The position numbers and the translations under genes were made by a program. The notes beneath the pieces were generated by a model. The model was not told the origin of the DNA. It was given only the letters and a program-made list of their open reading frames with translations, and did not search any database. Below, piece after piece: positions 16,979 to 24,311 of a DNA stretch of 63,168 bases (the stretch's first letter is position 1; the number at the start of each line of letters is the position of its first letter). This stretch comes from Alphaproteobacteria bacterium UBA2903 (GTDB lineage Bacteria; Pseudomonadota; Alphaproteobacteria; CAAGCB01; CAG-977), in the NCBI GenBank assembly GCA_002349565.1, contig DEDN01000004.1:1-63168 (forward strand), written 5' to 3'.

Positions 16979-17866
16979 TCAGTTCTTGCGTGTAAAAGGA
17001 ACGGGTTCAACCGCGGGACGCGGCGCGCGCAGCATGCTTATCAAACGGATGAACGTCGGGCGCAACTGCCGTCTGTCGACCACCATGTCCACCATGCCGT
17101 GTTCGCGCAGATATTCGGCGCGCTGGAATCCTTTGGGCAGTTGAGCGCGAATCGTTTGCTCGATTACGCGCGCGCCCGCAAATCCGATAAGCGCGCCCGG
17201 TTCGGACACCGCGATATCGCCCAGCATCGCAAACGACGCCGTAACGCCGCCCGTCGTCGGATCGGTGAACAAAACAAAGTAGGGCAGTCCTTTTTCCTTG
17301 AGCTTGCGAATCGCCAAAGTCGTGCGCGCCATTTGCATCAGGGACAAAATGCCTTCCTGCATGCGCGCGCCGCCCGAAGCGGGAACCAAAATCAAAGACG
17401 CGTCTTGCAAAATCGCCAGTTCGACCGCCGCGATAATCGCTTCGCCGACTGCCGTTCCCATCGAGCCGCCCATAAACGCAAAGTCGAACGCGCCGATAAC
17501 GACGGGCTGTCCGTCCATCGTACCCGAAGCAACCACAATCGCGTCGCGGCGCTGAGTCTTTTTGCGGGCGTCTTTCAATCGGTCGGAGTAGTCTTTCAAG
17601 TCGGAAAAATCCAAAGGATCGTCTTTGGTTTGCGGCAGTTCGATTTCGTTGTACCGCCCGTCGTCGAACAGCATTTCCAAACGCTGTTTCGGATTGATGC
17701 GCATGTGGTGGTTGCATTGGTTGCAGATAAAACTGTTCTGTTCCAGTTCGCGGTGGTAAATCATCGCGCCGCAGTTCGGGCATTTTTCCCACAAGTTGTC
17801 GGGAATTTCCTTTGCGCCGACCAAACCCTGCAGTTTCGGGCGAACGTAGTTAGTCAACCAATTCAT
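16979..17866 (-). CDS. accD: Acetyl-CoA carboxylase carboxyltransferase subunit beta
   Basis: Beta subunit of the carboxyltransferase that moves CO2 from biotin to acetyl-CoA, making malonyl-CoA for fatty acid synthesis. The 295-aa protein has the N-terminal zinc ribbon (CPNCGAMIYHRELEQNSFIC, then CNHH), the crotonase-like core with FMGGSMGTAVGE, SGGARMQEGILSLMQMA, and PTTGGVTASFAMLGD, and ends normally. It requires AccA, which is not in the window. It leads a two-gene unit with the class III CoA-transferase. Confidence 0.97.
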   Translation of the reverse strand: MNWLTNYVRPKLQGLVGAKEIPDNLWEKCPNCGAMIYHRELEQNSFICNQCNHHMRINPKQRLEMLFDDGRYNEIELPQTKDDPLDFSDLKDYSDRLKDARKKTQRRDAIVVASGTMDGQPVVIGAFDFAFMGGSMGTAVGEAIIAAVELAILQDASLILVPASGGARMQEGILSLMQMARTTLAIRKLKEKGLPYFVLFTDPTTGGVTASFAMLGDIAVSEPGALIGFAGARVIEQTIRAQLPKGFQRAEYLREHGMVDMVVDRRQLRPTFIRLISMLRAPRPAVEPVPFTRKN

Positions 17867-17925
17867 AATGGCACCCTTTCAATCAATCAACAGGATATCA
17901 ATTTATAACGGATGCGAAAAAAAAA

Positions 17926-18216
17926 TCAAACGATTGAATCATCTTTTTTCAAATCGTCGATTTTCAGCGTCAGTTCGCGGATTTTTTTAGCCTGCCGCCA
18001 GCGTTCGTTGCGTACGGGAATCGTTTGAATCCAAGTGTACATGCCGCCAAAAATGAAAAACAGCAAAGCGAAAAACAGGACGATGAAGCTTATCGGCAGA
18101 GTGATTTCAAACGGAAAAGGCCACAAAGTCAGCGGATACTGCTGTTTGTTCGACACGGCGAACGAAACGGTGAAAAACAAAACGACACAGCTGAAAACAA
18201 AACGGATAATCTTCAT
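17926..18216 (-). CDS. lapA: LapA/DUF1049 family membrane protein
   Basis: Small inner-membrane protein with two transmembrane helices (residues ~2-20 and ~40-62) and a C-terminal coiled-coil (KKIRELTLKIDDLKKDD). In Enterobacteria LapA works with LapB to tune LpxC degradation and so lipopolysaccharide synthesis; LapB is not seen here. The ihfB-lapA pairing, with a four-base overlap, is a common proteobacterial arrangement and supports the call. Confidence 0.8.
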   Translation of the reverse strand: MKIIRFVFSCVVLFFTVSFAVSNKQQYPLTLWPFPFEITLPISFIVLFFALLFFIFGGMYTWIQTIPVRNERWRQAKKIRELTLKIDDLKKDDSIV

Positions 18217-18503
18217 TTTTCGTCGTCCGCGTTCAACATATCTTTTAATTTTTTGCCCGCTTTGAAAAACGGGACGTTTTTGGCTTCGACGCTGACCTGT
18301 TCGCCGGTGCGGGGATTTCTGCCCGCGCGGGCGTTGCGGCTGCGGACGGAAAACACGCCGAAACCGCGCAGTTCGACACGGTTGCCGTTCGCCAGCGCCG
18401 CGCCGATTTCGTCAAAGACGGTCGAAACAATCTTTTCCGCGTCGCTTTGGTACAGATGCGGATTCAGCTCTGCAATACGGGCAATCAATTCGGATTTGGT
18501 CAT
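18213..18503 (-). CDS. ihfB: Integration host factor subunit beta
   Basis: DNA-bending nucleoid protein of the HU/IHF family, normally a heterodimer with IhfA. The 96-aa sequence begins MTKSELIARIAELNPHLY, carries the beta-ribbon arm signature GFGVFSVRSRNARAGRNPRTG with the intercalating Pro region, and ends with a short acidic tail. The ribbon and the N-terminus favour IHF-beta over HU. It leads the ihfB-lapA operon; GAGGATT just upstream serves as ribosome site. Confidence 0.93.
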   Translation of the reverse strand: MTKSELIARIAELNPHLYQSDAEKIVSTVFDEIGAALANGNRVELRGFGVFSVRSRNARAGRNPRTGEQVSVEAKNVPFFKAGKKLKDMLNADDEK

Positions 18504-18640
18504 GGTTAATCCTCCGATGAAACTTTAAGCGTAGCCGATATAATGCCAAATTTCGGCGCGCCCGTCAATTCAATTCAAAAAAATCAGGGGGATGCGGAAT
18601 ATTTTAAGTGAAATCCGATGAAAAAAGTTATATAAGTCTT

Positions 18641-18657
18641 AGTTACCTAAAGTAACT
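18641..18657. promoter_or_regulatory. Inverted repeat upstream of the KefB/C-type gene
   Basis: AGTTAC-CTAAA-GTAACT, two 6-base arms around a 5-base spacer, sits 22 bases before the antiporter start codon and immediately after the TATAAG-like -10 region (18631-18636). This position suits an operator for a dimeric regulator or a small hairpin in the 5' leader. No regulator is assigned. Confidence 0.4.
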
Positions 18658-18678
18658 TGTTTTTTGGGAGACAATGCC

Positions 18679-20403
18679 ATGACCGGAGATCAAATCTGGG
18701 AATTAATCGCTTTTTTGGCGGCAGTCGTCATCTTCATCCCCATTTTCTACCGTTTCAAGGTCAATCCGCTGCTGGCGTTCATTGCCGCGGGCGTGATTTT
18801 GGGACCGCACGGCTTGGGCGTTATCAAAGACATGAAAGTCGCGGATAACGTCGGCGAATTGGGGTTGCTGTTTTTGATGTTTTCCATCGGTCTGGATTTG
18901 TCGTTCCACCGCTTTAAGGCCATGCGCGAATACATTTTCGGCTACGGCGCGGCGCAAATGGCGATTACGGCGGTTATTTTCGGCGCGGTGGCTTACCTGC
19001 TGCACAAAAGCGTTAACGAAGCGATTATCATCGGTGTTGCTTTGGCAATGTCGTCAACGGCGGTGGCTTTGCGTTTGATGCAGGGGCGCGGCGAAATGCA
19101 CACGCCCGCGGGACGCGCGACGGTCGGTATTTTGCTGTTGCAGGATTTGGCGGTCATCCCGACCATGGTGTTGCTGCCGCGTATGGCGGCGAATTCGGGC
19201 GCGTCCGTGTTTGACGATTTGTCGCAGTCTTTTTTGCGCGCCATCGGGGCGATTACGTTGATTATCCTGATCGGCCGCATGGTGATGAAGCCTTTGTTCC
19301 GCTTTGTCGCCAGCACCAAAAACCACGAAGCGTTCACGTCGCTGATTTTCTTGGTTTTCTTGGCGACGGCATGGGCGACCAACATGGCGGGGCTGTCCGT
19401 TTCTTTGGGCGCGTTCATCGGCGGCATGCTGATTGCCGAAACCGATTTCGGCCACGAGGTCGAAGCGGAAGTCGAATCGTTCAGTTCATTGCTGTTGGGG
19501 ATTTTCTTCCTGTCGGTCGGTATGATGATTGACGTGCAGTACGCGTTTGCACACATCCCGCAGATTTTGCTGCTGACCGCTTTGGTGATGAGCGTCAAGT
19601 TCGGCGTTATCTTCTTTTTGGAAAACAGGCTGGGCGTGTCCAAAGTCGGCGCGGCGACTTCGGCTATTTTCCTGTGCCAAGCGGGTGAATTCGGGTTCGT
19701 TATTTTCAATCTGGCGGCGCAGTCGTACAAGATTTTAAGCCCGACCACGTCGACCCAGCTGCAAGTGGTCGTCGCGCTGTCCATGGCGTTGACGCCGTTT
19801 GTCAGCAATTATGTTTTGAAGCAAATCGACAAACGTCAAAGCGCGCTGACGGCGGCAAAAGACGCGGCTTCCAGCGTTGCCGAGGATCGCGAGGAAGAAG
19901 AAATGGAAGACCATGTTTTGGTTATCGGCTACGGCCGCGTCGGTCAAGCCGCCGCCCGTTTGCTGGCGCGCAACGACCTTCCTTTGTTTGTCATCGACAC
20001 CGACGTTCAGCATATCGAACGCGCCAAAAAGAACGGTCGTCCGTGCCTGTTCGGCAGTGCCGCGAACGAAAAGATTTTAAATGTCGCGAACATCAACAAA
20101 GCCAAATCCGTTTTGATTTGCATCAGCGGTTTGCCGACGGCGATTCGCGTTTTGAAAGCGGTGCGTGAAATCAATCAAAACATTCCCGTGTTCATCCGCT
20201 GCAACGACGATACGCGCTGGATGGAGCTGACCAAACTGGGGGCAACGGGCGTTATTTCCGAAACGCAGGAATGCGGCATCCGTTTGGCGGCGGCGACGAT
20301 TATCATGCAGGGCGGCGACGAAGTCCGTTTGAAAGAAACGGCGGCGATTCTGCGTCAGGAAAACACGGTCAACCAGCCGCTGCCGACCGCGCCGAGCATT
20401 TAA
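18679..20403 (+). CDS. CPA2 cation:proton antiporter with RCK domain (KefB/KefC type)
   Basis: Predicted K+ (or Na+)/H+ antiporter of the inner membrane. The 574-aa protein has an N-terminal Na+/H+-exchanger domain with about 12 helices (RFKVNPLLAFIAAGVILGPHG, LFLMFSIGLDLS, MSSTAVALRLM) and a C-terminal TrkA-N/RCK domain (HVLVIGYGRVGQAAARLLARN, then an acidic DTD that favours NAD(H) binding). KefC-type systems respond to glutathione adducts; no KefF/KefG partner is present, so this regulation is not shown. The ATG at 18679 is preferred because GGGAG lies eight bases upstream; an in-frame TTG at 18664 would overlap that site. Confidence 0.88.
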   Translation: MTGDQIWELIAFLAAVVIFIPIFYRFKVNPLLAFIAAGVILGPHGLGVIKDMKVADNVGELGLLFLMFSIGLDLSFHRFKAMREYIFGYGAAQMAITAVIFGAVAYLLHKSVNEAIIIGVALAMSSTAVALRLMQGRGEMHTPAGRATVGILLLQDLAVIPTMVLLPRMAANSGASVFDDLSQSFLRAIGAITLIILIGRMVMKPLFRFVASTKNHEAFTSLIFLVFLATAWATNMAGLSVSLGAFIGGMLIAETDFGHEVEAEVESFSSLLLGIFFLSVGMMIDVQYAFAHIPQILLLTALVMSVKFGVIFFLENRLGVSKVGAATSAIFLCQAGEFGFVIFNLAAQSYKILSPTTSTQLQVVVALSMALTPFVSNYVLKQIDKRQSALTAAKDAASSVAEDREEEEMEDHVLVIGYGRVGQAAARLLARNDLPLFVIDTDVQHIERAKKNGRPCLFGSAANEKILNVANINKAKSVLICISGLPTAIRVLKAVREINQNIPVFIRCNDDTRWMELTKLGATGVISETQECGIRLAAATIIMQGGDEVRLKETAAILRQENTVNQPLPTAPSI

Positions 20404-21125
20404 CGCGCAACGGGGACGGGATCTTTCGGTTTAACCGAAGCGGGATTGATTTTCGCATCCCGTCCCAGTTCTTTGATGCGTTCCTGAATGACGCCAAGCC
20501 ACGGGTCTTCCGCGGATAAAATTTGTTCCAAGTGCCGCCAAAGCGCCAACGCCTTTTGCGGCTCTTTGTTTTGCAGACGCGCCAATCCCAGAAAATAAAT
20601 GGCTTTCGGGTCGTCGGGACGGTAGCGCAAGACGTTTTCCAACGCTTTTTGCGCTTCGCCCAAAATACGTCCGTTGTGCGCGCGAATCAGCGTTTCCGCC
20701 AAAGCGTGCCAGTTGGAGATGTCTTCGGGAATGCCCCATTCGATTGCGTTGCGGAACGCGACGACGGCTTGGTCGTACAGGGCGGCGTCACGATAAGCCG
20801 CGCCCAGCTGTTCCCACACCGCGCCGTCGTCGGGATGCGCGTCCAAATAACGTTCCAAACGGCGGACTTGCGCCATATCGGCGGGGGATTCTTCGGCTTC
20901 CAGCGTGTCGCGGACAGCCAAAGGATAATCGCGCATGACGGGGGCGCCGAAACGGGTGTACAGCACGGGAACCAAAACGGCGAAAATCAAAAACACAAAA
21001 ACGATATAGCCGCGTTTAAGCCACGCAAATCCTTTTCTTTCGCGGTGAAAAGGCAGAATCGGAAAGATGAACAGACTCAGCGCGCCGATGGTCAGCAGCA
21101 AAACGGCGATCAAAAAAACGGTCAT
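20400..21125 (-). CDS. ccmI: Cytochrome c biogenesis TPR protein CcmI/CycH
   Basis: Apocytochrome-binding component of the System I haem lyase, acting with CcmF and CcmH at the periplasmic face. The 241-aa protein has two N-terminal membrane helices and then about four TPR units (GAVWEQLGAAYRDAALYDQAVVAFRNAIEWG; ALAETLIRAHNGRILGEAQKALENVL; PKAIYFLGLARLQNKEPQKALALW). It is the last gene of ccmF-G-H-I, overlapping ccmH by four bases and ending against the KefB/C gene with a convergent four-base overlap. Confidence 0.85.
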   Translation of the reverse strand: MTVFLIAVLLLTIGALSLFIFPILPFHRERKGFAWLKRGYIVFVFLIFAVLVPVLYTRFGAPVMRDYPLAVRDTLEAEESPADMAQVRRLERYLDAHPDDGAVWEQLGAAYRDAALYDQAVVAFRNAIEWGIPEDISNWHALAETLIRAHNGRILGEAQKALENVLRYRPDDPKAIYFLGLARLQNKEPQKALALWRHLEQILSAEDPWLGVIQERIKELGRDAKINPASVKPKDPVPVAR

Positions 21126-21526
21126 TCTTTATCCTCCCGAGGTTTGAACAGGCGGGCGCGGCGGAAAATGTAAAACGCCATTGCGCCGAAACTCAGCAGA
21201 TTGCAAAGCCATATCAGCCGCCGTTCGTTTTCGTCGGATGATCCTTGCGGGGCTTCTTCGGGGGAAACCATGTCGCCGTATTGCGCCAAAACCAGATTGA
21301 CGACCAGATCTTGCGGCTTGCCGTCGTTCAAGTGGCGGCGGATGAACAGGCGCAAGTCTTTCGCCGTTTCGTCAGAGGCGGATTCGATGTTTTCATCGGA
21401 ACAAACCAGACAGCGGATTCTTTCCGCGATTTCCTGCGCTTCGGTTTCGACGGACGCAAAGTCGTCGGCGCGGGCGGGCAGGGCGGCGCAAAGTGCAATC
21501 AGCAGCAAATTAAGGATTTGTTTCAT
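21122..21526 (-). CDS. ccmH: Cytochrome c maturation thiol reductase CcmH
   Basis: Periplasmic thioredoxin-type protein that keeps the apocytochrome CXXCH thiols reduced. The 134-aa chain has a signal peptide (LNLLLIALCAALPARA), the active-site motif RCLVCSDENIESASDETAKDLR (LRCxxCxxxxI in the family), the conserved GDMVSPEEAP region, and a C-terminal membrane helix followed by a basic tail. The ATG at 21526 opens the signal peptide; a start ten codons upstream lies deeper in ccmG. Active-site cysteines are intact, in contrast to the degraded CcmF encoded upstream. Confidence 0.92.
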   Translation of the reverse strand: MKQILNLLLIALCAALPARADDFASVETEAQEIAERIRCLVCSDENIESASDETAKDLRLFIRRHLNDGKPQDLVVNLVLAQYGDMVSPEEAPQGSSDENERRLIWLCNLLSFGAMAFYIFRRARLFKPREDKE

Positions 21527-22040
21527 TTTGAAGCTCCCGTATCGGGGTAAGGACATTTTGCAAATAAAAATCTTCGGTCAGAACGCCGCCAATCTCGTAG
21601 ACCGCCATGCCTTTGCCGTCGGTCAGATAGATTGCGGGAACCGTCCAGGCGCGCAGCCCTTTCGTCCATTCGGAATTGTCATCCAGCGCAACGGTGTCGA
21701 ACGGATTTTCCGTTTTTTGAAACAGCTTGTCCAGCCGCTGCGGCGTGTCGCGGACGGCGATGCCGATTAACGGCAGGTCTTTGCGTTTGGCGATTTTTGC
21801 CAGCACGGGCAATTCGTGCAGACACGGTTTGCACCACGAACCGAAGAAAACAATCATCGCGGGACGGTCGGGCAGGGATAAAACGCCGTCGGCGCCGTAA
21901 AGCGGAATTTCCGCCCTCGGGATTTCCAAAACGCGGGGAACAAGCGCCGTTTCCGTACGGAAATCCAACCTGACCACGTTCAACAGGTTTGACAACACCG
22001 CCGTTAAAACAAACAAAACCGCAAAACCGTAAATTTTCAT
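21510..22040 (-). CDS. ccmG: Thiol:disulfide interchange protein CcmG/DsbE
   Basis: Membrane-anchored periplasmic thioredoxin that supplies electrons for cytochrome c maturation. The 176-aa protein has one N-terminal hydrophobic anchor, then a thioredoxin fold with FFGSWCKPCLHELP (active site CKPC) and a cis-Pro region WTVPAIYL. An acidic residue pair in the GVLTEDF end is typical. The ATG at 22040 overlaps the ccmF stop as ATGA. It overlaps ccmH by 17 bases. The active site is complete. Confidence 0.92.
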   Translation of the reverse strand: MKIYGFAVLFVLTAVLSNLLNVVRLDFRTETALVPRVLEIPRAEIPLYGADGVLSLPDRPAMIVFFGSWCKPCLHELPVLAKIAKRKDLPLIGIAVRDTPQRLDKLFQKTENPFDTVALDDNSEWTKGLRAWTVPAIYLTDGKGMAVYEIGGVLTEDFYLQNVLTPIRELQNETNP

Positions 22041-23908
22041 CGTTCGCGCTTCCAACACCAAGTCATAATACCCAAGCCGACAATCATCAGCAGCAGTCCG
22101 TCCCAGATCAGGCGGATTCCGGGATAAGTCATTGTTTTGATTTTCAACGATTCGTCGTCAAGGTCGATTCGAATCAGCGAAACGGTCGGAAAATCCGAAT
22201 GAAGAACCGTCATAGGAACTTTGTCCGCATTGTTCAAGGCATGCGCGCGCCCTTTTTTCGCAAAGGCGTAAAAACGGCGGTCGGCGGGCGCGTCTTCCGT
22301 TTTTTCCGCAAGCTTTTCGGTACGCAGTACGACGTTTTCCAAGTTGATTTCATTTTGCACGACAGCCGAGCTTTCGGATTCGCGAGCGAACAGCAGCGAA
22401 GTCGAAAACGCTGCGGACAGAATCAGAAAGCCGACGGCGCACAGCGTCAAGCCGTAATAAAACAGCGGCGTTTTTTTGACGGCTTGCGCCATTTCGGCAA
22501 AGCCGCCGATTTTTCGAAAGCGAAACAGCTTCAAAACGGTGCGCAGCAAAATCAATGCGGGCAGGCAATACAGGACCGCCGCGCGTTTTTCGGGGGGCAG
22601 GCACAGCGTAAAGACGCCGACTGTTCCCCAAAACGCCGCGAAACCTTTTGCCGACGGCAAAGTCCAGCCTTTTTGCACGGATTTGCGCAAAAAAGCGATG
22701 CCGGCGAAAACGGCGAACAAAAACAGGTGAACGACGAAAACCCGCCGCAGCAAATCGGGCAGCAGCCGCAGCGGCAGATCGGGAACGAACATAAACAGCG
22801 CGGGCAGCAGGGCAATCAGCCCGATGCTTAACCCCGCGGACAGGCAGGACGCCGCCGCCAAACCGACGAAGCTTTCCCGCGAAAACAGGGAAAACGGCGC
22901 GTCTTTTTCGGCTTTTCCCGACAAAGCCGCCATAAAAAACAGCAAAAAGCTGGTCAATCCGAACAGTCCGCATACCGCTGTGACGGGATTGGGGAAATAG
23001 ACGTCAAACGTATTCAGGGCGAATAAACGGTATTCCGCGGCAAAAAAATCCGCTCCCAAAAAAAACGTCAGCGCAACGCCGAACGCGACAATCCAGCGGG
23101 AAAACACGGTTGAAAGCTTGGCAAAATAAAGCATCAGCAGCTGTCCCGCCGCCAAAACAAGGGCGGCTGTTTCCAGCGACGCGGCGGGCAGCCATCCGAA
23201 AAATCCGGATCTGTCCGTCGAAACCAAACGGTTTATGAACTCCAGACCGCTTGCCGCCAGCATCAGCATCAGCGCGGTTTGTGTCGAACGGATTTGCGGG
23301 GCGACGAACGGTCGCGCTTTGGACGCCATGCAAACGGCTTTGACCCATCCCGTCGTCAAAACGCCGAATGCGAAAAACAGAAACACCCGTTTCAGCGTGT
23401 ACGGCGCGTTCAAAGCGTCGCCTTTCAGTCCCAAGCCCTCCAGCGGGGGATTTTCGATGCGGATGAACGGATTTGCGGTCATAATCATCAAAACCGTCAT
23501 CAGAAACAAAATGCCGCCGCAGGCGAACAGATACCGTCCGCGTTCCTGATACGTCGGCAGATCCGTTTTGGAAAAATTCATCAAAGCGCACAATCCCAGC
23601 ACCGCCAAAAACACAAAGAAATAGCCTTCGCGCGCGGCTAGGATTGCGGGGAACAGCAGGTTTAAAGGCGTTTGCGACGAAAAGTTTTCGAACACGATCG
23701 CAACCGAAAAATCCCGCGCGGCGTATCCCGCCGCCAAAACGGCAAGCGACGCCAGCAGCAGACACACGCCGAACACCAATCCGCGGAATCCCAGCTTGAT
23801 GGCGACAGCCGCGCCTTTCGACCACAGCGTCGGCATCAAAAGCGCGGTTTGCAGTCCCAAAACCGCCGTAGCGAAAAGCAAAGTGTAATGCGCCAGTTCG
23901 ATAAACAT
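22037..23908 (-). CDS. ccmF: Degenerate CcmF-type cytochrome c haem lyase subunit
   Basis: Multi-helix membrane protein in the position of CcmF. The 623-aa chain can be followed along the family: MFIELAHYTLLFATAVL start, DFSVAIVFENFS (family FSVxxVxENS), IMTANPFIRI (family LFTSNPFxRL), and the C-terminal periplasmic part ending in GIRLIWDGLLLMIVG. But the WGNHEGS segment is replaced by PAILAAREGYF, the HPPxLYxGYVG segment by NAPYTLKRVFLFFAFGV, and the Trp-rich WWD haem-handling motif by GFFGWLPAASLETAALV. Most conserved haem-ligand histidines are therefore gone. The start at 23908 matches the family N-terminus and has GGGGACAAA before it. It heads ccmF-G-H-I; ccmABCDE are not in the window. 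Whether it still handles haem is doubtful. Confidence 0.78.
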   Translation of the reverse strand: MFIELAHYTLLFATAVLGLQTALLMPTLWSKGAAVAIKLGFRGLVFGVCLLLASLAVLAAGYAARDFSVAIVFENFSSQTPLNLLFPAILAAREGYFFVFLAVLGLCALMNFSKTDLPTYQERGRYLFACGGILFLMTVLMIMTANPFIRIENPPLEGLGLKGDALNAPYTLKRVFLFFAFGVLTTGWVKAVCMASKARPFVAPQIRSTQTALMLMLAASGLEFINRLVSTDRSGFFGWLPAASLETAALVLAAGQLLMLYFAKLSTVFSRWIVAFGVALTFFLGADFFAAEYRLFALNTFDVYFPNPVTAVCGLFGLTSFLLFFMAALSGKAEKDAPFSLFSRESFVGLAAASCLSAGLSIGLIALLPALFMFVPDLPLRLLPDLLRRVFVVHLFLFAVFAGIAFLRKSVQKGWTLPSAKGFAAFWGTVGVFTLCLPPEKRAAVLYCLPALILLRTVLKLFRFRKIGGFAEMAQAVKKTPLFYYGLTLCAVGFLILSAAFSTSLLFARESESSAVVQNEINLENVVLRTEKLAEKTEDAPADRRFYAFAKKGRAHALNNADKVPMTVLHSDFPTVSLIRIDLDDESLKIKTMTYPGIRLIWDGLLLMIVGLGIMTWCWKRER

Positions 23909-24059
23909 TTTGTCCCCGTCGATAAAAAACACCGAACCAGTATAATGCCGAAAGTTTAAAAACGATACCCTTTTTTGAAGGGGGAAAAATATGTCTTTCC
24001 TTTCCATATAAGGTATGGTAATTTTCTGACAGGTAAAAAGTTTGACAGGGAAAACTTTT

Positions 24060-24311
24060 ATGGATACGGCAAGCGAAAAAGTGAACTTTACCGCGCTGAA
24101 GGCGGGGGATTGCGGGGTTATCGACGCTTTTGAAAAAGGGCAAAGTCCGATGTACCGCAAAAAACTGCTGGCGATGGGATTGACGCCGGGGACGGCGTTT
24201 GAGGTGCTGCGGGTCGCGCCCTTGGGCGATCCTTTGGAAATTTCAATCCGCGGATATTCGATTTCTTTGCGTCGGGCGGAAGCCGCGGGCATCATTGTGG
24301 TAAAGTCATGA
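24060..24311 (+). CDS. feoA: Ferrous iron transport protein FeoA
   Basis: Small SH3-like cytoplasmic protein needed for full FeoB activity. The 84-aa chain shows the FeoA pattern KAGDCGVIDAFEKG, YRKKLLAMGLTPGTAFEVLRVAPLGDPLEISIRGYSISLRR split over its length. The ATG at 24060 follows ACAGGG by nine bases; an upstream TTG would overlap that site. It overlaps feoB by four bases, forming feoABC. The 150-bp divergent gap to ccmF holds the promoter; I see no convincing Fur box. Confidence 0.93.
   Translation: MDTASEKVNFTALKAGDCGVIDAFEKGQSPMYRKKLLAMGLTPGTAFEVLRVAPLGDPLEISIRGYSISLRRAEAAGIIVVKS

Noticed and set aside
23909..24059. Fur box upstream of feoA
   Set aside because: The gap is AT-rich but no 19-bp inverted repeat close to the Fur consensus can be seen.
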